Shown here: piece after piece, positions 1 through 7,628 of the stretch
Numbering within the stretch: the first letter of the stretch is position 1
Layout: every line of letters starts with the position of its first letter
Assembly: GCA_902771635.1 (NCBI GenBank)
Contig: CACXXW010000016.1
Location: 1 to 34,681 of the forward strand
Length of the DNA: 34,681 bases
DNA from: an uncultured Bacteroidia bacterium
Lineage (GTDB): Bacteria; Bacteroidota; Bacteroidia; Bacteroidales; F082
Direction: 5' to 3'
Notes under the pieces: model-generated
The model's database searches: none
What the model saw: the letters and a program-made list of their open reading frames with translations, nothing else
What the model was told of the DNA's origin: nothing
Translations under genes and position numbers: made by a program

Positions 1-1085
1 CCCAAAAGGTTGAGATGCTTGTCCACAAGGATCACATTGGCCTGATAGATGCCTGTATACATCCTTTCGGCACAATAGGTGATGGCAAAGATGGTGGAGT
101 CATCGATATAGGCCGTGCTGGTTCCCTGTGGTATCCATGCGGTCGAGTCGTAGGGGGGTAGGCGCAGCTCACCGTACACATTCAATGCTGAATCGATGAC
201 GTATAGGGAAGAGTAATAGAAAGTCTGGCGATTAAGCTGGATTTTATTGGCATGAAGTATCAAACGGTCTCCGTCTATCCAATTGCCGTCGGTGGAGATT
301 TTTTCGATGGGATCCACTTCGTATCCATATCCGCCTTGCACCTTATTCAGATGTTTCCTTGATATGACCTCAAGACTCATGTCGACCACATATATCCCTG
401 GCACACCTGTGGAGCTCAGGAAATTACCTCCTTCCACAGCCATCAACAAATTGTCGGAATGCGGCTCGTAGGTGATTTCCTCAACGGAACTTGCATAATA
501 GGTCGGGAGCGACTTCTTGACCAGTGTGTCGCCTTCCTCGTTTAGTTCATACAGCTGTAAGGCACGCCTATAAATCTCCTGCTCGGTATAGTAGGCGGGA
601 GCGGCGGCAAGGATGACCGTGCCTGAAGGGGACAGTATGGAATTCAACAACTTCCCATCGATGACATAAAAGCAGTCGAAGGTTTCATCCTCAACACTGA
701 AAGTTCTCGAGCCTATCGGTTCCAACCCGTTGTCGAAGACATCCACACGGATATATCTTTGGTAATGAGGGTCGCACAGGCTGTCGTCGCAAATGCCGAA
801 GACCATATAGTTGCCATTGTCGAGCTGCACCGCGCTGAAGTAATTGAGTATCATGCCCGGCGGGTGTACAATCCTGTCAATGTGCTCGCCGTCCCTGTCG
901 ACTTTCACCAACAGTCCGTGTTTGTTGGCTGAACAGCCCAAGCAAAGGACGGACTCGCCATTGTCAACCGATATGACATCGTTGAGGGCCCAGGTGTTTC
1001 CCGTCTCAATCTGAACCGTCCATTCCTGGGAGAAGAGATATGGGCATAGGGTCATTAATACAATGAAAAACAGGTTCCTTTTCAT
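1..1085 (-). CDS. Exported protein of unknown function, 3' part outside window
   Basis: The reading frame is open from an ATG at 1083-1085 to the left edge, giving about 361 residues with no stop, so the C-terminus is missing. The protein begins MKRNLFFIVLMTLCPYLFSQ, a clear signal peptide with cleavage expected near SQ/E, so it should be exported. The rest is rich in Asp, Gly, Tyr and Thr with recurring short strands such as ILNYFSAVQLDNGNYMVFG and GIYVVDMSLEVISRKHL, the look of a beta-propeller or other all-beta extracellular domain. I do not recognise the family. Large exported Bacteroidales proteins of this kind often end with a type IX sorting domain, which cannot be checked here. Function unknown; that it is a real gene is likely because of the signal peptide and long open frame. 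Confidence 0.75.
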   Translation of the reverse strand, partial: MKRNLFFIVLMTLCPYLFSQEWTVQIETGNTWALNDVISVDNGESVLCLGCSANKHGLLVKVDRDGEHIDRIVHPPGMILNYFSAVQLDNGNYMVFGICDDSLCDPHYQRYIRVDVFDNGLEPIGSRTFSVEDETFDCFYVIDGKLLNSILSPSGTVILAAAPAYYTEQEIYRRALQLYELNEEGDTLVKKSLPTYYASSVEEITYEPHSDNLLMAVEGGNFLSSTGVPGIYVVDMSLEVISRKHLNKVQGGYGYEVDPIEKISTDGNWIDGDRLILHANKIQLNRQTFYYSSLYVIDSALNVYGELRLPPYDSTAWIPQGTSTAYIDDSTIFAITYCAERMYTGIYQANVILVDKHLNLL

Positions 1086-1149
1086 AGCGACAAATTATTT
1101 TGTGAGTGGTTTAACAATGCAATAATAAGGCTTCGGCTGCACGTCCGAA

Positions 1150-1231
1150 ACACCATCCGAACTTTTGTTCAAAACGGTTTTTGTAAATTGTTTTATACCA
1201 AACAATTACAAAATACACCATCCGAACTTTT
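1150..1231. repeat. 17-bp direct repeats flanking an AT-rich hairpin
   Basis: The 17-mer ACACCATCCGAACTTTT occurs exactly at 1150-1166 and 1215-1231. Between the copies lies an imperfect hairpin, arms at 1180-1193 (TTTGTAAATTGTTT) and 1200-1212 (AAACAATTACAAA), with one bulged A. The element fills most of the gap between the TPR gene and the exported-protein gene, both on the minus strand. It could be a terminator for the upstream gene or an operator for the downstream one; no strong T-run favours a classical terminator. Confidence 0.6.
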
Positions 1232-1285
1232 ATAGGCTGAAATCCAAATCTTAAGTGCAAAAATAATGTGATTTTTTGGAAAAAA

Positions 1286-2641
1286 CTATTGCTTTTTATC
1301 CTTCTCCACTATCTTATGAACCCTTGTGCGGAGCTTGTCGAGCACACTTGTGCTAATGCCTAACAATGCAGCCTCTTCCATACGCGGAAGTTTGAAACGC
1401 GATAATATGAACACGCGACGTTCCATTTCATCCATTTCAGGGTATTTATATGTTACGGATTCCCGTAATCCAGGATACAATGCATCGATTACCTCTTTTA
1501 CGGCTTCCCAGTGTTCGCCATCTCCGAACACTACTTTTTCCAAATCCTTTAGGGCTATTTTGTTTTTTGGGTTTTCAATGCTAAAGCTGAGTTTTTGCAT
1601 GGTCTTGAACCTTGCATAATACATATTCGACAATTGTTGCATTGTATCAAGAACCTTCTTTTCGTGCTCTATATTACTCTCAACCAATGCCCTGTTCTGC
1701 TGCATAAAATGAAACAGGTTGGCGTTGGTTTCTGCTTCCTTCTTGTTTCTTTGGGATGATTGATAAAAGAATAAGGCTACAATACAGAGCAACAATACGA
1801 TTCCTATGGCAACTAAGCGTTGCATCCGGGAGCGCTCTTGGATCATCTTGTTTTGCAGACTCTCATAGTTGTACTGCTGCTGAATCCGGTATACGGTCTG
1901 CTCTTGCTGCTGAATCATCAAATCATATAGGATTTTTTCATGTTTTTCACGGTATTTCAAAGCTAAAGCAGCATTGTTTTGGCTTTCGGCAAAATGAGAC
2001 AAAGCTTCGTATGCAGCAACTTTAGTTTCCGCTTTTAAATTGACTATCGGCAAGAGTTCTTCCATAAATTGAAAATAACAAGCAGTTGAATCCTTTACTC
2101 CCATATCAAAATAAACATTGCCTATGTTTAAGTATAGTACAAACCGTTCTTTATTGTCAAGACTTTGGTCATTTATCATCTGCTGTAAAGAATTAAGGGC
2201 CTCGCCGTATTTGCCTTCAAGGCGGTAAAGCACCGAATAGTTGTTATGGATTTTACGTTTTACCCTATCAGTATGTCCTTTTTCGGCGTAAAGAAGACTT
2301 TGTCGGAGGCATAATTCTGCATCGTTATGTTGTCCCATCAAAATATATACAACAGCTTTGCTGTTTTCGATAGTGGAGCGGTCGGCATTATGGTTTCCAA
2401 TATACCTTTCTGAAACCATAAACGACTTCAATGCTTCTTGTTCCATGCCATCATCTATAAGCATTTTCCCCATCCAATACTCTGCATGCGCCACAGTAAG
2501 GCTGTCAACAGCCAGTTTGCCGTATTGCTCCGCCTCCTTGAACGAACGCATGGCGGATTCCTTCTCGTTGTAGTGCTGCTGTACGAAGCCGCTGTAGCTC
2601 CCGCTCGCTGAAGCTCGCGGGCATGCGCAGCACGCTGTCAA
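1286..2641 (-). CDS. TPR membrane protein with C-terminal helix-turn-helix-like domain; downstream part of a broken gene
   Basis: From about residue 16 this frame reads as tetratricopeptide repeats (roughly residues 16-235), a coiled coil (235-272), one transmembrane helix (about 274-294), a second coiled coil and a C-terminal domain (about 395-451) that looks like a winged or LuxR-type helix-turn-helix (EEAALLGISTSVLDKLRTRV). This layout is common among Bacteroidales TPR sensor-like membrane proteins of unknown ligand. The frame begins with a TTG at 2641 and its first 15 residues (MTACCACPRASASGS) are low-complexity read-through of the neighbouring frame, so it has no convincing start or export signal of its own. 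The lipoprotein leader lies in the other frame at 2789. The two are best read as one gene damaged near 2594-2600. Confidence 0.7.
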   Translation of the reverse strand: MTACCACPRASASGSYSGFVQQHYNEKESAMRSFKEAEQYGKLAVDSLTVAHAEYWMGKMLIDDGMEQEALKSFMVSERYIGNHNADRSTIENSKAVVYILMGQHNDAELCLRQSLLYAEKGHTDRVKRKIHNNYSVLYRLEGKYGEALNSLQQMINDQSLDNKERFVLYLNIGNVYFDMGVKDSTACYFQFMEELLPIVNLKAETKVAAYEALSHFAESQNNAALALKYREKHEKILYDLMIQQQEQTVYRIQQQYNYESLQNKMIQERSRMQRLVAIGIVLLLCIVALFFYQSSQRNKKEAETNANLFHFMQQNRALVESNIEHEKKVLDTMQQLSNMYYARFKTMQKLSFSIENPKNKIALKDLEKVVFGDGEHWEAVKEVIDALYPGLRESVTYKYPEMDEMERRVFILSRFKLPRMEEAALLGISTSVLDKLRTRVHKIVEKDKKQ

Positions 2642-2789
2642 TCAGGCGCACGGTGCTGTCGGGCAGGGTGTCGGCCAACTGCTCGGCACGCTTCACCATG
2701 CGCCGCGCCTCGCGCGTGGTGCTGTCGCAAGCCGACAAAAAGGCCAATCCAATCAGCAACGCTATGATGTGTCGTTGCTTTCTTCTCAT
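2505..2789 (-). pseudogene. Lipoprotein leader of the same TPR gene, out of frame with the body
   Basis: The ATG at 2787-2789 overlaps the stop of the Sel1 lipoprotein gene by one base (TAATG), typical of translational coupling. The product starts with a lipoprotein signal peptide; lipobox LSAC with Cys21. Residues 22-64 (up to SERE, codon 64 at 2598-2600) fit the N-terminus of Bacteroidales TPR lipoproteins, in which a phrase like DSVLRMPASFSERE precedes the TPRs. After that the reading turns to unrelated sequence and stops at 2505. The proper continuation (YSGFVQQHYNEKES) is found from 2596 in another frame. The segment that normally joins these parts seems to be missing, so I infer a deletion whose length is not a multiple of three. 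Confidence 0.65.
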
Positions 2790-3685
2790 TATTTCTTGAT
2801 CCTATCCAAAAAATCCTGCGCTTCTTTCATGCCGCCGTCGCTGGCTTTGCGCATGAGCAACTCGGCGTAGGTCTGGTCTTGCTCCACACCGTTGCCTGAA
2901 TAATACAAGATGCCAAGTTGATATAAAGCGCTCGTGATGTTCTTTTCGGCAGCAGGGGTGTAGTACTCGATGGCTTTGGCCAAGTCTTTTTCCACACCGA
3001 GGCCGTGATAATAGCAGTCGCCCATTTGCGCCATGGCGTAGGCATTGCCAGCTTCAGCGGCCTCTTTCCACCATTTAACGGCTGTATTTGTATCCTTCTC
3101 CGTTCCCATGCCGAAATAGTAACAGTTGCCCAGATTCAGCATAGCTTGAGCATCCTTCACTTCGGCTCCTTTTTGGTAGCATTCAAAGGCCTTGTTCGGG
3201 TCGGCTTTCACCCCCGTACCTTCTCTGTAATAATTGCCGATGGAGTTATAAGCGGGGCCATTCTCTTGTGCAGCCGCTTTTCTGTACCATGCCAAAGCCT
3301 CTTTCGTGTCCTGCTCCACGCCCCAACCCTTTTCGTAGCATACACCGTAGGCATATTGGAACTTGGCATCGCCATGCTCAGCCTTGTAACGGATGGAATC
3401 TATCTGCGCGGCCACTTGGTCACCCACCGACATGCCTCCACCTTGCAGTTGGCTGAAATCTAGAGGCTTGCCTTCTTCCATTTTTAGAACTGGCGCGTTG
3501 GGGTTGCCTAATTCTGCCCCACCCTTTTCCGGCACTATGATTTCTTGCATCGGGGCAACGGGCACACCTTGAGGGATATAGACTTCTTTGTCTTTATCTG
3601 TGGGTTGCTCTTGTTTTTTGTCGTCTTTCTGACCGCAGGCCACCATCGTCAGGGCCGCAGCGAATAGGAAAAGGAATTTCTTCAT
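2789..3685 (-). CDS. Sel1-repeat lipoprotein
   Basis: 298 residues. The N-terminus has a lipoprotein signal peptide with lipobox MVAC, Cys17, followed by a charged linker (QKDDKKQEQ). From about residue 100 to the end there are about five Sel1-like repeats, each about 36 residues with the signature A..YA.G..Y..G.GV..D...A..WY.KAA. Sel1 repeats are protein-interaction solenoids, so a role as a periplasmic or outer-membrane scaffold is likely; the partner is unknown. The start is supported by the signal peptide and by a -7 promoter box at 3706-3713. It overlaps the following TPR lipoprotein gene by one base, so both are probably one transcript. Confidence 0.9.
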   Translation of the reverse strand: MKKFLFLFAAALTMVACGQKDDKKQEQPTDKDKEVYIPQGVPVAPMQEIIVPEKGGAELGNPNAPVLKMEEGKPLDFSQLQGGGMSVGDQVAAQIDSIRYKAEHGDAKFQYAYGVCYEKGWGVEQDTKEALAWYRKAAAQENGPAYNSIGNYYREGTGVKADPNKAFECYQKGAEVKDAQAMLNLGNCYYFGMGTEKDTNTAVKWWKEAAEAGNAYAMAQMGDCYYHGLGVEKDLAKAIEYYTPAAEKNITSALYQLGILYYSGNGVEQDQTYAELLMRKASDGGMKEAQDFLDRIKK

Positions 3686-3705
3686 TTCATGAGTGTTTTG
3701 GACTG

Positions 3706-3713
3706 CAAAAGTA
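3706..3713 (-). promoter_or_regulatory. Bacteroidetes -7 promoter box for the Sel1 lipoprotein gene
   Basis: The minus strand reads TACTTTTG, a perfect match to the Bacteroidetes -7 consensus TAnnTTTG, 20 bases upstream of the ATG at 3685. It would drive the Sel1 and TPR lipoprotein genes together. Confidence 0.6.
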
Positions 3714-3725
3714 CATATTTTTTCT

Positions 3726-3804
3726 CACGCAGAATCCGCAGAATCTTATGAAGCGCAAAGCAATGAAAAAATATTGTTGGATAGTTTTCTGCGAGTTCTG
3801 CGTG
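3726..3804. repeat. Imperfect inverted repeat, CACGCAGAAxxCGCAGAA family
   Basis: Arms at 3726-3743 (CACGCAGAATCCGCAGAA) and 3787-3804 (reverse complement CACGCAGAACTCGCAGAA) differ at two bases. A single further copy is at 9847-9864. This dispersed intergenic repeat type is seen in many Bacteroidota genomes. Here it lies between the end of the receptor gene and the promoter of the Sel1 gene and may also end transcription of the receptor gene. Confidence 0.7.
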
Positions 3805-3813
3805 AAAATAGAT

Positions 3814-3829
3814 TTTTCCACGTGAAACA
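3814..3829. promoter_or_regulatory. parS-like ParB-binding site (14 of 16)
   Basis: TTTTCCACGTGAAACA matches the conserved bacterial parS palindrome TGTTTCACGTGAAACA at 14 of 16 positions, including the whole right half and centre. It sits in the gap right after the receptor gene stop. It is weaker than the two sites around mnmG. Confidence 0.45.
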
Positions 3830-3830
3830 A

Positions 3831-6068
3831 TCACTTGATTTGGAACCTCACACCCAAATAACCTCGTATCCCCGAAAGCGGTCCCCAAACCATGGAAGCA
3901 TCGAAGTCTTCGCTGGTGGGGTTTTCAGCCGATATGATGGGATAGTCTTGCTTGTAGTTGGTCAGGTTCTCGCCGCCGACATAAAGCTCCCAATGTTCTC
4001 CCAACTTCTTGGTAATCTGTGCATTCATGATGACATAGAAGGGCGAGCGACCGATGTTTTGATGGTTGGCAATGGCGGTTGCGTTGCCACTGAGGTCGGG
4101 CACGCGGCTGTCTCCATTGAACTGCGTCGTGAAGTCGAACTGCCAAGTCTTGGGTGCATAGGAGAAGGTTACCAAACCCTTGTAGCGGTTGACGAAAGGC
4201 TTCTCGCGCAAGGTGTCGTTGATGGTCATTTTCACATCGTTGTAGCGGAAAGCCAAAGTTAGGTCAAAGTCTTTGAAAATCTCACAGTTGGCCTCGATTT
4301 GGGCACTATTGGAATAGGACTTTCCATCCAAATTATAGATGCGGATTTCATGTGCATCGGCATCGCGGTCGAGGACGATTTGGTTGATGAAGTCGGTGCG
4401 GTAGAAATCTGCTTGAAGGATGAGTTCGCGCCAGCCGAAGGTGATGCTTTTGGTCAGGTTAATGCCATAGTTCCAAGCGTCTTCCATCTTCGGTGTGTCA
4501 AGGAAACGGATGATTCTCGCCGAGGCCAGCATAGTGGAGTTTTCAGCTAGGATGTTAGGTGAGCGATAGCCCTTGCCTGCCGAAAAGCGCAGCGCAAAGT
4601 CGTCGTGGGTCTTGAAACGCACATGCAGGCGGGGTGTGTAGAGCATCTTGTGGTAATAGCTGTTGTAGTCGGCACGGAAACCTGCAATTACGCTCCAGTG
4701 GTGATTGTCGTTGAATACATACTCAGCGAAAGCACCGGGGACTTGCTCGACACGCTGTAAAGTGCTGTCGTTCAAGTGTTCATCATACTTGTCGTAGGTA
4801 TAACTAGCACCCACGGAATAGGTGTGAAGGTCGTTGACAATGTAAGAGTCAAACAGCAGATTGGCGTAATAGGAAAGTTGGTTGGCGTTGTAGTCGGTAA
4901 GGCCGTAGTAGGAGTCCATCTTGTGGTATGTGACCTGTTGCTGAAGACCGAGGCTGGTATCCTTACGGTCGAAGTGGTAGCCGCATTTAGCGAAAGCCTC
5001 ATAACGTTCAGTGTTGATGCCGATGCCATAGAGATTGTAGCCTTCATCGAGACGGTGTTTCGGGTCAAAGTCCATCTGTCCGCCAAGTCGGTTCTCCTTC
5101 AACGCTTTGATGCCCAACTTACAACCGAAACGTCCTGTGTGAGGATGGTTATAGCGCAGGAAGACATTGTATTGCGTGGTCATAGGATCATCCATAAAGG
5201 AGTCGCCGTTGCCGTCCATTTTCATGAAGTTGTGGCTCACATGGCCGAAAAGCATGATACCGTCCTGTTTTCCCACCTTGGTTCTAACGTTGAAGTTAAA
5301 GTCCGTCATGGCCATTGAATTGGCATAGAGGTTGAAAAACACTTTCTCACTTTTGTTGGGCAAGGGTTCTTTATACTCTACATTGATTTGTCCCGTAATG
5401 GACTCGTAACCGTTTCTTACAGAGGAAGTTCCTTTGGAGACTTGAATGCCGTTCATCCAGTTGCCAGGCACATAATTCAAGCCGAATGTGGAGGCCAAAC
5501 CACGGAAATTAGGAATGATTTCAGTCATCATCTGTGTGTAGATGCCACTCAAACCGAGTAATTGGATTTGTTTGGCACCCGTGACGGCATCGCTGTAGTT
5601 CACATCTACTGATGCATTGTTCTCAAAACTGCCCGCAAGGGTGCAGCAAGCTGCACGTTTAAGGTTCTCGGAAGTAATTTCTTGGACGGCAATCGCCTTG
5701 ATAGGATTAATGTATGTAGCCTTTTGTCGCGCCGCAATTTCCACCTCGTTGAGCATGTGGATGGCTTGGAAGACGTGGTCGTAATGTGCAGGTTCCACCA
5801 TGTGGTGAACCGTGTCGTTCTCGTAGCTGATGCAGCTGAACACGAGGCAACCGATGCGCTCATGAAGTGGGATTTTATAGTGTCCGTTGGCATCGGTCAC
5901 TGTGCCTTCGTTGACGATTTTCCAGTACACATTCACGCCTGGCAGTGGTGTGCGTTGGCCGTTTTCGGCCTCTTCGTAAACGGTGCCTTCGATAAAGCCT
6001 TGGGCAAAGGCACTTGTGGCGAAGGCGAATAATAAAAAGATTATTAGGGTTATTTTGTTGGTTTTCAT
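3831..6068 (-). CDS. TonB-dependent outer-membrane receptor with N-terminal carboxypeptidase-regulatory-like domain
   Basis: 745 residues. Signal peptide residues 1-22 (ends SAFA/Q). Residues about 24-110 form a carboxypeptidase D regulatory-like beta domain (LPGVNVYW, GTVTDANGHYKI). A plug domain follows at about 115-232, with the phrase KRAACCTLAGSFE and later TGAKQIQLLGLSGIYTQ, and then a 22-strand-type barrel to the C-terminus. Such receptors import scarce ligands across the outer membrane with energy from TonB-ExbBD. The ligand is not shown by the sequence. The upstream HYC-type Cys/His-rich gene on the same strand, and my recollection that this receptor type occurs beside heavy-metal-associated proteins in Bacteroidales, suggest a metal or metal complex. 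It is not SusC: no SusD partner is present and it is shorter. Confidence 0.88.
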   Translation of the reverse strand: MKTNKITLIIFLLFAFATSAFAQGFIEGTVYEEAENGQRTPLPGVNVYWKIVNEGTVTDANGHYKIPLHERIGCLVFSCISYENDTVHHMVEPAHYDHVFQAIHMLNEVEIAARQKATYINPIKAIAVQEITSENLKRAACCTLAGSFENNASVDVNYSDAVTGAKQIQLLGLSGIYTQMMTEIIPNFRGLASTFGLNYVPGNWMNGIQVSKGTSSVRNGYESITGQINVEYKEPLPNKSEKVFFNLYANSMAMTDFNFNVRTKVGKQDGIMLFGHVSHNFMKMDGNGDSFMDDPMTTQYNVFLRYNHPHTGRFGCKLGIKALKENRLGGQMDFDPKHRLDEGYNLYGIGINTERYEAFAKCGYHFDRKDTSLGLQQQVTYHKMDSYYGLTDYNANQLSYYANLLFDSYIVNDLHTYSVGASYTYDKYDEHLNDSTLQRVEQVPGAFAEYVFNDNHHWSVIAGFRADYNSYYHKMLYTPRLHVRFKTHDDFALRFSAGKGYRSPNILAENSTMLASARIIRFLDTPKMEDAWNYGINLTKSITFGWRELILQADFYRTDFINQIVLDRDADAHEIRIYNLDGKSYSNSAQIEANCEIFKDFDLTLAFRYNDVKMTINDTLREKPFVNRYKGLVTFSYAPKTWQFDFTTQFNGDSRVPDLSGNATAIANHQNIGRSPFYVIMNAQITKKLGEHWELYVGGENLTNYKQDYPIISAENPTSEDFDASMVWGPLSGIRGYLGVRFQIK

Positions 6069-6158
6069 TTTGTAATAGTGTTGGTTGTAAAATTGTTGAA
6101 ATTAGAATTTTGGATGAGAAACATTTAACTGGGAATCACTACTTTACTGCCTTTGTCA

Positions 6159-6240
6159 TCATTGCGGGCTTGACCCGCAATCTCATTTGCATTAGGGACA
6201 CCCTCTCGCCTAGGAGATTGCGGATGTTCCTCCGCAATGA
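6159..6240. repeat. Palindromic intergenic element with two internal hairpins
   Basis: TCATTGCGG (6159-6167) and CCGCAATCTC (6175-6184) form one hairpin; GAGATTGCGG (6214-6223) and CCGCAATGA (6232-6240) form the second, and the two are reverse complements of each other overall. This is the CATTGCGGG...CCCGCAATC class of dispersed repeats. It occupies the 222-bp gap between the HYC gene and the receptor gene and could attenuate read-through between them. Confidence 0.75.
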
Positions 6241-6274
6241 GGGTTAAGGCTCGGGGTTGATACACCCAGTCTAG

Positions 6275-6290
6275 TGTCTCATGTGAAACT
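6275..6290. promoter_or_regulatory. Weak parS-like palindrome (13 of 16)
   Basis: TGTCTCATGTGAAACT matches parS TGTTTCACGTGAAACA at 13 of 16. It lies directly after the stop of the HYC gene. By itself it would not be convincing; it is listed because better sites are present in the window. Confidence 0.25.
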
Positions 6291-6752
6291 TTAGAAAACC
6301 AAAGGATTAATCTTCAACGAGGAAAAGAAAACAATCCGTTCCTGTCCGGAAAGAAACTTGAATGTCTTTCTCAGGGAATGATTGTCAAAGATTTGTCGCA
6401 CTTGAACGAGGATTTCATTCAAATCAAGATGCGGCAGGACAAAAGATTGTAGACTGATAATAAGCTGTTTCTCAGGCGAAAAAACAAAGTTGTCAGTGAA
6501 TTGGATGATGCTCTCAAAGCTTTCGCAACAACATTTGGCATCGAAATGAATTTGTTCTTGTTGCATAGGATGGGCTTCAAGTCCATGCTCATGGTCGAGG
6601 CAATGCAGGCAAGACTCCGCCGCATCGACAAAGCTACCCGTCAGTTGGTGGTCTTCGGTGCAGTAATGGAACTTCACGTCCCATCCGACCGAGACAAACA
6701 GCACCACAAGCGCCATTAAAAAGGAGCCGATTTGCAACAATCGCTTTTTCAT
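6291..6752 (-). CDS. Small exported Cys/His-rich protein, HYC_CC_PP-like
   Basis: 153 residues from the ATG at 6750-6752, chosen because MKKRLLQIGSFLMALVVLFV is a good signal peptide or membrane anchor; an upstream ATG at 6785 would put a non-signal stretch in front. The mature part has HYC (in VKFHYCTEDH), a CLHCLDHEHG cluster and a CCC run, the first two hallmarks of the Bacteroidota HYC_CC_PP family; the C-terminal Pro-Pro is not seen. Members often sit beside TonB-dependent receptors and heavy-metal proteins, so a periplasmic metal-binding role (copper-like) is a reasonable inference, not shown directly. The receptor gene follows on the same strand 222 bases downstream. Confidence 0.7.
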   Translation of the reverse strand: MKKRLLQIGSFLMALVVLFVSVGWDVKFHYCTEDHQLTGSFVDAAESCLHCLDHEHGLEAHPMQQEQIHFDAKCCCESFESIIQFTDNFVFSPEKQLIISLQSFVLPHLDLNEILVQVRQIFDNHSLRKTFKFLSGQERIVFFSSLKINPLVF

Positions 6753-6756
6753 GGCG

Positions 6757-6764
6757 CAAAAATA
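6757..6764 (-). promoter_or_regulatory. -7 promoter box very close to the HYC gene start
   Basis: The minus strand reads TATTTTTG (TAnnTTTG), only four bases before the chosen ATG at 6752, with a TTG 18 bases farther upstream as possible -33 element. If this is the promoter, the message would be nearly leaderless. Confidence 0.45.
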
Positions 6765-6884
6765 CAAAAAAAGACTCAATTCCAATGCCGCGATTTAGGT
6801 TTTCAATCCATTGCATGAAGCCTTGCTGGGCTCGGAATACCTTATCCAACCCAATAAACCATCCTTTAAAAGCCGGTGCCAAAG

Positions 6885-7497
6885 TCATCCTCTTTTCCAA
6901 GCACCTAAGACCTCTCCGACATAGACGGTATGAATGCCGGCATCAAAGCCATCGTACCATTTTTTGGGTGTGTCGTTGCGGAAGTCTTGCTCTGTTTGGT
7001 GCCAAACCGACATGGTTTCATTCGATGACCAGGTTGGCCTCCTCGTAATACGGCGTACCGTGTTCGGTGTAGGCCACGTGCAGACCGAGGGCAGCTGCTT
7101 TATCGCCGTCACGACCGCTGTTGCTGCCCATATATTGCCAGATGGTGGGGTCATCGAACTGCATGATGGTGAATCGTGGGTACTTCTCCATGAACTCCCA
7201 TGTATATCGGCCTGGCGCCACGTAAACAGTCACCGCCGGACGGTCGTGGCCCAAATAGTTTCCGATGCCGCCCCAACCGATAGTCATCGCGTTGCTTTGC
7301 GTGCTGTCGCCGCTGCAAAGGATGAGGTTTTCGGTGAACCACGTGAAGCCATTCTTCTCGAACGCTTCCTGCACGTCAAAAGCAGTCAATTCGTTGTTTT
7401 CCTTGTTCATAGTCTGCGTCTGTTGTTCTTGTTCTTGATGGTTGCAGCTGGTGGCCAGCAATAAGGCAAAAGCCGCAAAGATGAAACATTTATTCAT
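6885..7497 (-). pseudogene. Flavin reductase-like FMN-binding split-barrel lipoprotein, frameshifted
   Basis: The gene starts at 7497 with a lipoprotein leader (lipobox LLATSC, Cys18) followed by a Gln-rich linker. Residues about 38-159 fit the flavin reductase-like split barrel (SNAMTIGWGGIGNYLG, VAPGRYTWEFME). The frame ends at 7018 in ANLVIE-stop. The missing C-terminus continues in another frame to 6885 as NETMSVWHQTEQDFRNDTPK and then WYDGFDAGIHTVYVGEVLGAWK. Family members have ..VIECET.. at this point; the observed GAATGAAACC is explained by loss of two bases from a GAATGxGAAACC-like sequence at about 7015-7020. Without the lesion the protein would be about 203 residues and would reduce flavin or bind FMN in the envelope. 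Sequencing error or true decay cannot be told apart here. Confidence 0.75.
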
Positions 7498-7532
7498 AGC
7501 TGTTTATAGTTGTAGACTTGTAATTCTACCAT

Positions 7533-7628
7533 TTATTGTTTCACAAACTTCCGAGTCTCTCCATTCGCGCAAAGCACATACAAACCCTACAGTAAGTTGT
7601 TGATTATAGTGTGGTTAAATTGGTGTAT
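7533..7628 (-). pseudogene. Relic of a type IX secretion C-terminal sorting tail
   Basis: Between the dipeptidase stop (7629-7631) and 7533 the minus strand, in the same frame as the dipeptidase gene, reads IHQFNHTIINNLL, a TAG at 7587-7589, then GLYVLCANGETRKFVKQ and a TAA at 7533-7535. The last 17 residues have the pattern GLYVL..NG...KFVKQ typical of the end of a T9SS type A sorting domain. Two stops separate it from the enzyme, which has a natural VanX-like end, so I read it as the leftover end of another gene or an abandoned extension. Confidence 0.5.

Noticed and set aside
4776-5318. 180-residue antisense frame inside the TonB-dependent receptor
   Set aside because: Shadow of the receptor frame; Val-rich composition and no start context.
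6634-6900. 88-residue minus-strand frame covering the gap between flavin reductase and HYC genes
   Set aside because: It overlaps the signal-peptide region of the HYC gene in another frame, has no start signal and no recognisable family.
7536-7551. TGTTTCAC half-site resembling parS near 7538
   Set aside because: Only one half matches; the bases are explained as codons of the sorting-tail relic.
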